From Gnetum montanum (taxonomy: Eukaryota; Streptophyta; Gnetopsida; Gnetales; Gnetaceae): a DNA stretch of 64,000 bases. Where the stretch lies: NCBI GenBank assembly GCA_015680685.1, contig MNCI01011912.1:37013-101012 (forward strand), given 5' to 3'. The translations under genes were made by a program, and so were the position numbers. A model generated the notes under the pieces. It had not been told where the DNA came from. It did no database searches and worked only from the letters and a program-made list of their open reading frames with translations. Positions 48,417 through 58,517 of the stretch are shown here, one piece after another. Each line of letters begins with the position of its first letter. Position 1 is the stretch's first letter.

Positions 48417-50160
48417 AAATATTTTTCATTTTCTTTAATTTTACAATTTTTTATTTTCCAGTTTTTCATTTTTCAATTTCTTGTTTTATCTTTTTGTCTT
48501 TTTGTCTTTTTATCTTTTTATAAGTAATCTCATCTATGAATAAAACACTCATGTGGCTTGTTGGTTGAGGTGTGTTCTATGTTATCAAGTCTCGAGTGAT
48601 CAATTATTTGGACAGTGAGCCCATTNTTGTACTAAGGTCCTTGTAGATCTAACGCAAAATGGGAGTAAGAGTAATTACAAGGCACTCAAAAATCCAATGT
48701 TGTTCTAGGGGGTCCCACTGGAAAGACTTGCACCCATGCCTAAAGGTTGGCAGCTTATCTAGATTTAGCATTCAAAAAAAAGTAGAGAAAAGAAAAGAGA
48801 AAAAAAGAAAAAAAGAAAAAAAATAAATTTCCCCACAAAGCAAAAATCACTCATCCCTTGAAAAAAATGCTAAGTGATCATACGCCTTGTTGTTCTGGTA
48901 CTCTCATAGTCACTCATCATGGGATGAAATAATCCGATGTCACTGATTAGAGGAATGGACTTGGTCCTGATCTTGGAATGATAGGTTAATGACACATTAA
49001 TCATGCTTTACATGCAAGATTCATTGTGCCCTGGGTTAGTTACCTCATGTCCCAATCTCTACAATCCCTTCTATAGTCCATCTCATCTCGCTGTTCATGT
49101 AATTGTAGCTTGTGTCTTGTGTAGCAAGGAATTCTTACCTCATTCTGGTGATACTTACATGTGTGTGTTTTTTGGAACCAGTGTGGACTACATTTAACCC
49201 TTCTAGTGCCTACAGACATTTTAAGGTGTGGTTATGCAAGGGCATTATAGGTTGGAACCTTCTTTGGGGAGGATCCACTTGCGTAATTTTTGTAATTTTC
49301 ACTTATAACACATCTTCCACACATCATCTATTAACCTCAACGTATTGTCAACAATATTCTTTCCCTTATTACTATCCCTCCAATTCAAACGTTCCTATGA
49401 ACCATCACATAGCCTTTTCCTCTCCCCTATCATCTGAGGTCCTTATTGATAAATTCCACACCATCGTACTTTTCGTGCCTTCAGATCTAGTTCAATTACA
49501 TTGGAACCCTTTAACACTTGTCCAAATTTCCTTAGTTTACATCATTTACTTTCAAAAAAATATTCAAAATTTGGTACATTCTATAAAGTTCCCTAGCTTT
49601 GATAGGCCGCAATATCATGTATGTGATATTGCAATCGATGCGATATCCCATCCACGCTATCGTGTAAGCGATATTACATCCAAAATATATATATATACAT
49701 GACCCCCTACACTAATCAACATCATTTGCAACTTTTCATGCAAGGGAATTTTTTCAAATTTCTCTCTACAACTCGTGATTGCACATCCCTTGCTTTCATA
49801 TCCATAACTCGCTTGCTGGTACTCTGATTTTCATTCCATCTAAACTTACTTGAACTCAGAGTGTTCAACTTAGTAATGGGGGAGGGGCACATGCCAAATA
49901 GCACATAAACGTTTTGAAAATTTTCATTACCCGAAGGACATTATTAAGGGTAATTAGTTATAAAATTAAGAATAAATGCACCAAAAACAATTTCATCTCC
50001 TTAGTTATACTAGGAAACTAGATTGGAGACCACCTAAGTAAAGAGGATTTAATATTATAATCTTTTGGGGACATTTTCTCCTAATAAGTAACATCACATG
50101 GAGATAAAGCAAATTCATTAAGGTAATTAGTAAGGTATAACCTAACTTTGGTAACAACCT
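48417..50160. other. Non-coding middle of element F
   Basis: No retrotransposon domain is recognised. It holds a purine tract (A/G only, about 48773-48825) and, at 49606-49682, copies of the palindrome-type repeat of the LTR (GCAATATCATGTATGTGATA, GATGCGATATCCCATC, GCTATCGTGTAAGCGATAT), followed by a (TA)n run at 49686. In an autonomous relative pol would lie here. Confidence 0.55.
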
Positions 50161-50379
50161 TACTAACGATTGGCCCCGTGTAATTGTAGATGGCCCCAAA
50201 ATGTAGATAATAGGAAGGTCTTGCTCAAGGTAGGATCAAGTGACCTAGGAGAGGTGAAGGACAAGCTCCTACCGAACAACATGCAGAGTAGGAAGAATAA
50301 TCATTTAGTATCCACCAAGAAGACCCTACCACTGTACAATCAAGGTAGGTAGAAGGAGGAGCTGTTGCAGTGTCTAAAC

Positions 50380-50900
50380 AAGGACGACATCTCACNGATC
50401 TTTCACAGAATTTGCTCTGGAGGTTGTTAGGGATCACCTCAAAGGATTCCCATTATGGCCTACCCTCTTTGAAAGTGGTGCCTGGTACTTAGGGGAAATG
50501 TACCAATTTTGGCACAATAAAGAATAAGGTACCATGGTTAACATTTGTGGTGTCACTATTGATTTCTCTATTCAAGCCATTTCGGAAGTATTAATCCTTC
50601 CGAATATAGGGCCAAAGGTTGATCAGAACCAGCTGGACACTTTTAGAACTGAGCAACTTAATAAACTGTTGACAGAGAATAAAAGGGTGGTGGAAGAAAA
50701 AGAGAAGGTTGACTAGGATGCCTCTATGACACAAGCACAAAATTATGTGCACACCAAGGCACTCAAGGCATTACAAGAGGAGAAACTCTAGGCCATACTT
50801 CAATGTCATCAAATCCCAAGACCTGGAGCACAAGACAAGGGAAAGGCACCCATGGAGGAGCCACTGCCACTGGGAACTACATGAGTTCCACCCAATCTTG
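50380..50900 (+). pseudogene. Post-pol-type ORF of element F
   Basis: Plus strand, one frame from 50402: FALEVVRDHLKGFPLWPTLF, ESGAWYLGEMYQFWHNKE, one stop, then GTMVNICGVTIDFSIQAISE and VLILPNIGPKVDQNQLDTFR, then a helix NKLLTENKRVVEEKEKV, ALKALQEEKL, and a polar tail DKGKAPMEEPLPLG. The head matches the post-pol ORF of B residue by residue in a spaced pattern (WP, SG-WY, E-Y-FW-N, I..V.F....I...L.LP.I). The G-V-x-I-D-F-S...I..VL.LP stretch resembles a motif of uncharacterised plant transposon-linked proteins; that is an impression, not a search result. Confidence 0.65.
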
Positions 50901-51040
50901 TAGTTATATGATTTTCTTTTGCATTCTTCATGTTGTGTCTCAATTTTGTTCTAATTCCATACTACAGCATGAATCCATTCTAGTTAGTCAATAATCCCAT
51001 ACCTATCCACTATGTAATCAATGGACCTTGTTCTCACTTT

Positions 51041-51076
51041 AACTCGAGGACAAGTTTTCATTCAGTCATGGGGGTA
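51041..51076 (+). promoter_or_regulatory. Polypurine tract region of element F
   Basis: AACTCGAGGACAAG, TTTTCATTCA, then CATGGGGGTA abutting the 3' LTR at 51077. A CTCGAGGACGAG block before a GGGGGTA tract is common before the 3' LTR of plant Athila/Tat elements. B has the same layout. Confidence 0.75.
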
Positions 51077-51100
51077 TGATGAGTCATGACTTGTTGGCTG

Positions 51101-51222
51101 CAATATTGCATCCACGACATCACATATGCGATATCGCAGCCAAGTTGCGATATCGTGTCCACGACATCACATACGCGATATCGCAGCCAAGATGCGATAT
51201 CGCGTACACGATATCGCAACTT
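51101..51222. repeat. Palindromic 47-bp tandem array in F LTR
   Basis: Units of 47 bases (about 2.6 copies), each with CCACGACATCACATAYGCGA and GCGATATCGC-type palindromes and the spacer AGCCAAG. It is notably CpG-rich for this window. It lies just upstream of the TATA box, an enhancer-like position. Confidence 0.85.
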
Positions 51223-51233
51223 GTCTCATCATC

Positions 51234-51241
51234 TATAAATA
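51234..51241 (+). promoter_or_regulatory. TATA box in 3' LTR of F
   Basis: TATAAATA, 12 bases after the end of the palindromic array. Confidence 0.5.
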
Positions 51242-51960
51242 AGAGGCAGGTAGATTTGATAAAGGGGGTAGTCTTAGTATTAAGGTAGGGACTTTTTATT
51301 AGTTTTTCCTCTCAACTCTATCTCCCAGTGCATGCTCGCAGTGTGATGATTGTAATTGTACGACATCCTTATTTGAGTGTGACGTACTTGGACATGTACA
51401 TGACTGGCAATAAAGATCGAGATTACTTCATCATTGCAGCTTCCACTTAGCCTAATTATTTAATTGTTATTTTTATTTATTGCTTTATTAGTTAATATAT
51501 CTCTACCCTTATCTCCTAGTAATGTGGAATGAGTACAACTTAATCACGAGCATTTAAATATGACTATTTGGTAACCCAATAGCGTACCTAGGCCATGTGC
51601 TTGGTAATCCCAGGGGTAGTCATGCATGAGGTCCAAGATGTGTATGAATGATTAAGAAATGGATGCTCATCGCACTTAGGCTAGCTTAGATTCTCTCTCA
51701 CTCTCTCTCTCCTAGCTTAGTTAATATTATTTCCCATCATACCCAAGAGTAGAATTAGTGTAGGAACACATCATACACCTTACTCTGGACTAAACCATAT
51801 GTGAAAAAGCTAATACTAGTCTAGGTGGAAAGACAACGAACTACGATCTACAAGTAACTATCTAGATATCACAACTAGCCCATCTACGGAGTTCGACCAA
51901 ATCATGCGTGAAACACTTGTATTCGTATGGTTGAGTGTAGGGATACCTCACCACTCATCA

Positions 51961-53300
51961 AATATAAAGATTCAATATTTGGTAAAACTAGAAAACTACC
52001 TCTAAAAAGAACAATTGAGCATGCTATTTATATTTTTCCTAGTACACAAGATATTTCAAAAGCCCCTTATATATTTTCCACTTCTGAATTAAGAGAATTG
52101 AAAGTACAATTAGATCAACAATTGGAAGAAGGAAAAATTCAACCTAGCATATCACCTTGGGGTGAACTAGTCTTATTCATTAAAAAGAAAGATGGTTCAT
52201 TAAGATTACACATCGATTATAGGGCATTGAATAAAGTAACAATTAAAAATACTTATTCTTTGCCTAGAATAGATGATTTATTTGATCAACTTACAGGTGC
52301 ATGTTATTTTTCAAAGATCAATTTAAAATTAGGTTATCATCAAATAAGGATTAGGGAAAAAGATATTGAGAAAACTACACTTAGAACTAGATATGGATTA
52401 TACAAATTTGTTGTGATGCCATTTGGATTAACTAATGCACCTACAGCATTCATGGCTTTAATGAATAATATTTTTTTGTAAATTTCTTGATCAATTTGTT
52501 ATAGTATTTATGGATGGTATACTTCTTTATTCTAAATCAAGAGAAGAATATGTTAAACATTTGAAAATTACAATGGAAATTCTTAAACAACATCAATTAA
52601 AAGCTAAATTAAGTAAATGTGAACTCTTTAAAGAAGAAGTCCCTTACTTGGACTATATGGTTTCTAAGAAAGGATTACAAGTAGATCTAGCAAAAATTAA
52701 TGTAATTTGAGATTGGCCTAAATTAAAAGATGCTACAATAGTTTGCAATTTCTTTGACTTAGCAGGTTTTTATTGATGTTTCATTACAGATTATTTTACT
52801 TTGGTAGTGCCATTGACTAATCTTTTGTAGGAAAAACGTGTGTTTAAGTTTGATGAAAAATGTAGGAAGCTTTCGTTTAATTAAAGATGCTACTCAAAAT
52901 AGCACCTATTCTAAGAATTCTAGATGAGGAATTACCATTTGAAGTATTCACGAATGCTTATGGAATAAGAATTGGCATAGTTCTATCACAAGAAGATAAG
53001 TGGTATGTTATGAATCTTATAAATTATGAGGATTTGAGGTAAATTACTCAAACCATGATTTAGAATTATTGGCAATTTTTCATGCTTTAAAAGTTTGAAG
53101 ATATTATCTTTGTGCAAAAAGGTTTGTACTAGAAAAATATCATAAAAGTTTAGAATATTTGTAGAGACAACCTATTTTAAATACTCAACAATGATGATGG
53201 GTATAATTATTGGTTGAATATAATTTTGAAATCAAATATATTCCCAGAAAAAAAATGTAGTAGTCAATGCCCTATGAAAGAAGAAATTAAGTAATAGATA
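51961..53300 (+). pseudogene. RT-RNase H of element D
   Basis: The frame resumes in phase from the protease side: LEEY before F and [20 protein letters not shown] after it. Then [80 protein letters not shown] and [20 protein letters not shown], followed by a frame slip at 52480 and FMDGILLYSKSREEY, where the catalytic DD has become DG. RNase H is poorer: NYSNHDLELLAIFHALKV and YYLCAKRFVLEKYHKSLEYL, ending VVNAL before the linker. Confidence 0.9.
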
Positions 53301-53399
53301 AAAGAAGATTCTTATTTTAAGAATAGTTTAACCAATATTTCCTTTAAGCCTTGATATCAACTTGCCTCTAATGGTTTATTGATGAAAGGACAAAGAGTA

Positions 53400-54699
53400 T
53401 GTATACCATAGGGAAATTAGAGACTTAGGTTGTTGTGTGAAGCACATGAAGTACCATATGCAAGGCACCTAGGTTATATTAAGACTTATATGATGATACA
53501 CCAATCTTATTTCTAGCCTGGAATGAAGAATGATGTATCCTCATACATTAAAAATTTTCCAACATGCCAAAGAATAAAATTTTTTTTAGAAAAAACCTAG
53601 TGGATTACTACAATCTTTGGAAGTCCCAACCTAGATATTGGAATACATTACCATGGATTTCATTATGGGATTTCCAATAAACAAAAAAGGAAATGACTCA
53701 ATCTCAGTAGTGGTTGATCATTTATCAAAGATGGCACATTTTATAGCTTTGAAATCTACAAACATAGCTAAATTAGTACAAAATTTCATATGAGAAGTAT
53801 TTCAATTACATGATTGTCCAAAATCTATCACTTTAGATTGATATCCCAAGTTCATCTCTAAATTCTAGCAAAATTTCTTCAAAGAACTTGGAACCTAATT
53901 AAAATTTAGCATGACTTATCATCCAGAAAATGATAGGCAAACCAAACATGTGAATAGAATATTAGAAGATATTTTATGAAGCTATGTTGGTAGTAGACCA
54001 AAAATCTGGGAGAATTATTCGCACTTGGCAAAATTTTCCTATAACAATAATTATCAAGGTTCCATACGTTGAACACCGTTCAAAGTAGTATATGGACGTA
54101 ACTATCATACATCACTAAGTTGGGTAGATCTAACCTTAATAGAATAATGAAAGGAAGAAGAAATTAAGATAATGGAATATATTATTACAAGAGTTAAACA
54201 AAATTTACAAGCTACCCAAGATAAATATAAGGGTTATGAAAATCAACATCAACTTAAGAAAGAACTCCAAGAGGGAGATCAGGTACTACTAAGAGTAAAA
54301 CCATCAAAAGTCCTCTTAAAATTGAATAATATATGAAATTAGCACCTAGATATTGTGGATCTTTTAAAATTTCTAAAATAATTGGTGAAGCGACATATCG
54401 GTTAAATCTTCCAACAACTTTAAGAATTGACCTATTTTCCATGTAACTTTAATAAAGAAATTTCATGTAAATTATGTGCCATATGTACTAGATTAGAATA
54501 CTTTACCATTGAGATACAACACCATCTTTGAAGTTAAACCCATTGCAATTAAGGACCATCAAACCAAGAAGCTATGAAATAAAACTATCAGCAAAGCTCT
54601 TGTTCAATCATCAAATTGTGATCAACAAACTTGGGAGAACATGGAGTTTATTCTTCACACTTTCTTCCAACTTTTTTATCATCATGATATTGAATGATA
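53400..54699 (+). pseudogene. Integrase and chromodomain of element D
   Basis: Zinc-binding head near 53430-53580 (RHLGYIKTYMMIHQSYF, NFPTCQ). Core from 53640: ITMDFIMGFPINKKGNDSIS, VVVDHLSKMAHFIALKSTNI, FQLHDCPKSITLD, FFKELGT-LKFSMTYHPEND (dash is a stop), RQTKHVNRILEDIL and AKFSYNNNYQGSIR. The catalytic E is K here (RQTK for GQTE). Then GDQVLLRVKPSK, LAPRYCGSFKISKIIGEATY and YRLNLPTT. The chromodomain at 54532-54699 reads KPIAIKDHQTKKL, NKTISKALVQSSNCDQQTWE and FFQLFYHHDIE to a TGA. Chromodomains are thought to direct insertion by binding histone marks. Confidence 0.88.
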
Positions 54700-54762
54700 A
54701 ATCATATTTATTATTGATGTAATAATTTATGTTTTATAATTAATCATATTTTGTTTATATAG

Positions 54763-54868
54763 ATGATAATAAGGTTAATAAAGAAGTTGAAGCTGAGGAG
54801 CATAACGATGAAGTAGCAGCTATGCCACTAGACATAGATGAAGTGCTTGAGGATGAGCTAGATGCTTA
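54763..54868 (+). pseudogene. Acidic C-terminal exon of D pol
   Basis: Starts after TTTATATAG (54762), reads DDNKVNKEVEAEEHNDEVAA, then MPLDIDEVLEDELDA, to TAA at 54866, 22 bases before the 3' LTR. The preceding 63 bases are AT-rich and end like a plant intron, so this may be a last exon spliced to the chromodomain part. A comparable block occurs at the pol end of H (61425 and 62823). Confidence 0.45.
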
Positions 54869-54890
54869 AGTGGGATAGATTGTAATGTCC

Positions 54891-55303
54891 CATCCTCTGT
54901 TAATGGTGGAAAATATTGTAAAAGTATAATTAACTTCAAATGAAGGGATGCCTCATCATGAGTTACAATTATTCATGTATCCCTTGGGAATGGATTTGAC
55001 CTATGCCATTTAAGGTTAGGTTTAGAGGTTTTACCGAGCATGGACTTGCGGAGCCTAGAATGGCAAGTGATGAGAGCCAAATGAATCAAGATAAGAAGGG
55101 ACTAATCATACCTTCCACTAGATAGCCTAACGATGGTGGCAGTGCTAGATTGCCTTAAGGACTAAGTGGCATGGGAAGATAACCCAAAGTGTGTTACAAT
55201 AAATCACTCTTATTAATAAATTTTATTTCTATTCTTTTCCTATTTTATGTTCCAATTATTTATTTACCAGTTATTCATTATTCAACGTATTTTATGATAT
55301 TTC
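54891..55303 (+). repeat. 3' LTR of element D, truncated
   Basis: Starts TGTAATGTCC after the purine-containing AAGTGGGATAGAT and follows the 5' LTR to TTTATGATATTTC, then breaks off into element E. The last 90 or so bases of the LTR and the right target duplication are missing. Confidence 0.88.
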
Positions 55304-56434
55304 ATGCGTTGGGATGATGCTTCCTTCATTTATGTTTATAAGAAACCCCCACCTTATATTGTGTACTCCAATCTTCATTGTCATATAATTCATTGGTTCT
55401 CCAATGAATTACCTCACTAGATGTGGCATTATTGTAGCCTTGTAGGAGAGGCATGGTTGTGCAATTGTGTGTGAATTTGTATGTGACTTTTTGTAATTAT
55501 TTCTTCCTAAAAGATATATCATTAATTCCTATACAGAAACCTTGTATGATATAACTAATCTAGATAACTAGCATTGTCCTTGGCAACAACGCCAATCATG
55601 ACTGGCGAGGTACCCCTACACTCAACCATACGAATACGAGTGCTTCACGCATGATCCGGTCGAACTCCGCAGATAGACTAGTTGTGGTATCATAGTTTGC
55701 TCGTAGATCATAGTTTGTTGTCTTTCCACCTAGACTAGTATTAGCTTTTTCATGTATGTTTTAGTCCAGAGTGAGGTGTATGATGTGTTTCTACACTAAT
55801 GCTACTCCTAGGTATGATGGGAAATAATATCAACTAATCTAGGAGAGGAAGAATGAGAGAGAATCTAAACTAGCCTAAGTGCGATGAGCATCCATTCCTT
55901 AATCATCCATACACATCTTGGACCTCGTGCATGACTAACACTAGGATTACCAAGTGCATGGCCTAGGTACACTTCTGGGTTACCAAGTAGTCACACTTAA
56001 ATGCTCATGATTAAGTCCTACTCATTCCGCATTACTAGGAGATAAGGGTAGAGAGAGATATTAACTAAGAAAGCAATAAATAATAATAACAATTAAATAA
56101 TTAAGCTAAGTGTATGCTACAATGAGGAAGTAATCTCGATCTTTATTTCTGGTCATGTGCATGTCCAAGTACGTCACACTCGAATAAGGATGTCGTACAA
56201 TTACAATCATCACACTGCGGGCATGCACTAGGAGAAAGGGTTGAGAGGAAAAACTAACAAAAGGTCCCTACCTTAATACTAAAACTAAAAAAAAAACTTT
56301 CATAAACTTAAAAGGGAACTCCCTTACCAAATCTTCCTACCTATTATTTATAGATGAGGAGACAGGCTGCAATATCGTGTATGTGATATCACGTCTAGGC
56401 TGCGATATCGCAACCAACAATTCATGACTCATCA
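55304..56434 (-). mobile_element. Element E, truncated relative of F
   Basis: Minus strand. LTR 55596-56434 (starts TGATGAGTCATGA at 56434), then primer site TGGCGTTGTTGCCAAGG (55593 down to 55577) and about 290 bases that match the 5' leader of F (46302-46570) in reverse. It stops at about 55304 next to the cut 3' LTR of D. The U3 has one GCGATATCGC unit. The TATA box is at 56345-56352. Confidence 0.88.
56345..56352 (-). promoter_or_regulatory. TATA box in LTR of E
   Basis: TATAAATA on the minus strand, about 85 bases inside the LTR. Confidence 0.5.
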
Positions 56435-56479
56435 CTATATAGTACTAACAAACCAAAAAACTCCTAAACATTTATCAGT

Positions 56480-57665
56480 ATCATAAAAGAATCCTCTCCA
56501 TAAATTTTCTAATTACTTTTGTATTATTGAGTCTAGTATTTATGTAATATTTCCATATCAAATATTGTTCTACATTGTCTATGTTATGAAGAAGCTCAAA
56601 TTATCCTAGAACAAGTTCATTCAGGTGTATCTTCTAGTCACTTAGGCTTACAATCTCTAGTAGCATACATTATTTTACTTAGTTAGTAGTGACCTAAAAT
56701 GTCTAGAAACACATACATGATTGTTAGAACTTTTGATACATGCTTATGTTACACTCTACTTATTTATGTTCCATCACAAGAACTTATGACTTTCAAAATT
56801 ATGTGCCCATTCCAAAAGTAGGGCTAAATCTCATAGGTTTCATTAATCCCTCATCTTTCTCTAGTTATCAATTTATCCTAATATCTATAGAGTATTTTAC
56901 CAATGGGTTAATGCTACTTTCTTTAAATCTACAACCTCTTAGTACATCTATCATTTTATCTTAGATCATATAATCATTTGGTTTGGTATTCCCCTCCACA
57001 TTCTCACTAATAATGGACCTAAATTTAAGAGTAAAAGACTTGTCAATTTCTATGAGCAATATCAAATCATATAATATTTTTCATCCTCATAATATCCTTA
57101 ACCCAATGGTCAAATTGAGTTTACCGGTAAATATCTTATTTACTTGATTAAGACTATTATGGATAAATCTTAATGTAATTGGCATACTCAGTTATCTCAT
57201 GTTTTTTAGGTCTATTGAACCACCTTGAAAACTATAACTTATTAAACCTATTTTATATTCACATATAGGTTAGAAGCTATCTTGTCTAGTGAGCTAGATG
57301 TGCCTTCTCTTTGCTAAGGTTTAAAAAATTGCATAATAGACAAGGAAAATGATAGCATACATTGTGTTGAGCTAGACTTCATGGATGGCAACCATAAGTA
57401 AGCAATATTCAATATTCAAAATCATAAAGAGGATATGCATCATTGCAATTAAAACCATGTTAGATTAAGAAAATCAAGGAATCTAATCTTGTTCTAAGAT
57501 ATCTCTCTAATGTCAAAACTTCCATGTTCTTCCCAAACTAGCAAGGTTCCTTTATCATTCTTAAAAACAGTGATAATGGAACATACTATTTGATAGACTC
57601 AAATAGGAATCAATATCTAGATCTTGTGAATAGAACTTTTCTCAAGCAATACTATATTTAACATA
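56480..57665 (+). pseudogene. Integrase of element G (or a close relative)
   Basis: Plus strand. Zinc-binding head AQIILEQVHSGVSSSHLGLQ and YMIVRTFDTC near 56590-56740, then LNLIGFINPSSFSSYQFILI, LTNNGPKFKSKRLVNFYEQY and NPNGQIEFTGKYLIYLIKTI in overlapping frames, with the catalytic E kept and the D residues changed to N. The C-terminal part has VELDFMDGNHK and, near 57590, the TYYLIDSNRNQYLDLVNRTF type end that closes Tat-like integrases. It is assigned to G because strand, type and position fit; RT is absent between G protease and here. Confidence 0.65.
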
Positions 57666-58517
57666 AAATACACATACACACATCAAATTTATACTAACTC
57701 TCATCTCCTATTTTATCTATGTTTTATTGCTTTATTTATGATTTCCTTCCTATCTTACTCTTCCTCTTCCTCTCTTTTTATGTTTTCTACTATTTTTCTT
57801 CTATATTTCTTATGTAATTTTATCTATCTCTCCTACTATTTTCTTCTCCCATTCTACTAATATTTCTTCCTAAAGCATACTATGATGAGAATGTTTATTA
57901 GCAATCTACCTCATATAGAAAGAAATCAATGTTTTATCATTTTTACTTCACATGAGTGTGTTGATTTTGAATGGGATAGGAAGAGAATTTATCAATCTAT
58001 CAAACATCACTAATCATTACAGTGTGAAATATAGTCATGTTGCACTTCTATGACATAGCATCTTATCTTGGTGTATTGGTAATATCCCTCATTTTTTCAT
58101 CCTATGTTAGTATTTTATCATTTTCACAACTATGCATTTCACCTTATCTAAAATATTTCTCTTTTATTCCTTTAACACTCCTTCTCCATATCATTCCCTT
58201 CCCTCTCATCAACACATCAATAAGGATTAAGAAACTATATTCTATTCTAAAGATGGCATGTTAAGAGCTTGAGGGAAATAGGATGTGAACATCATCAATG
58301 GCATTCTTCCTCCATCTTATGTGTAGGATCTAGTCATGTCCCTCTTCTATGGCATAGCATCATGCTCAAGACTAATGCATTGACAATATTCTAACATTCT
58401 CTTCCTTTCCACTTCTATTTTTCCACTTTTCTCTTGCAAGTATATCAATTCATCCATATATTCTCTTCTAGATGGATTCTCCTTCAACACTTAGTAGCAT
58501 CCATCAAGAGGGGGCAA
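57666..58517 (+). other. 3' untranslated region of G with 300-bp direct repeat and polypurine tract
   Basis: T/C-rich non-coding sequence. TAGTCATGTTGCACTTCTAT at 58032 and TAGTCATGTCCCTCTTCTAT at 58332, each followed by GRCATAGCATC and a similar tail, form a direct repeat with a 300-base step. AAGAGGGGGCAA at 58506-58517 is a good polypurine tract right before TGTTATATCTAC. Confidence 0.6.

Larger units (their letters stand above)
45493..51960 (+). mobile_element. Element F, pol-less Athila-like LTR element with gag and post-pol ORF
   Basis: 6468 bases with LTRs 45493-46283 and 51077-51960, both starting TGATGAGTCATGA and ending CACTCATCA, and a perfect target duplication AATAT at 45488-45492 and 51961-51965. 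It has a tRNA-Asp type primer site and a polypurine tract. The interior (4.8 kb) codes for gag and for a shortened relative of the post-pol ORF of B. I found no protease, RT, RNase H or integrase text. It therefore looks like a non-autonomous element that would depend on enzymes of an Athila-like relative such as B. Confidence 0.88.
51077..51960 (+). repeat. 3' LTR of element F
   Basis: 884 bases from TGATGAGTCATGA to CACTCATCA. Positions 51101-51222 are a tandem array (see separate entry). The TATA box is at 51234-51241. Next to it at 51961 is the target duplication AATAT. Confidence 0.93.
38901..55303 (+). mobile_element. Element D, chromovirus with an antisense gene, split by F
   Basis: Plus-strand Ty3/gypsy element: 5' LTR 38901-39417, initiator-Met type primer site, antisense multi-exon gene 41832-39600, minisatellite, gag, protease, [element F 45493-51960], RT, RNase H, integrase, chromodomain, acidic tail, 3' LTR from 54891 that is cut at about 55303. 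Without F it is about 9.9 kb. The chromodomain and the PBS place it among chromoviruses. The right target duplication is lost with the end of the 3' LTR; the left flank is CACTA. Confidence 0.87.

Noticed and set aside
49112-49702. 196-codon open frame in element F
   Set aside because: No resemblance to a known retrotransposon domain, low-complexity composition, overlaps the palindromic repeat and a TA run; likely chance.
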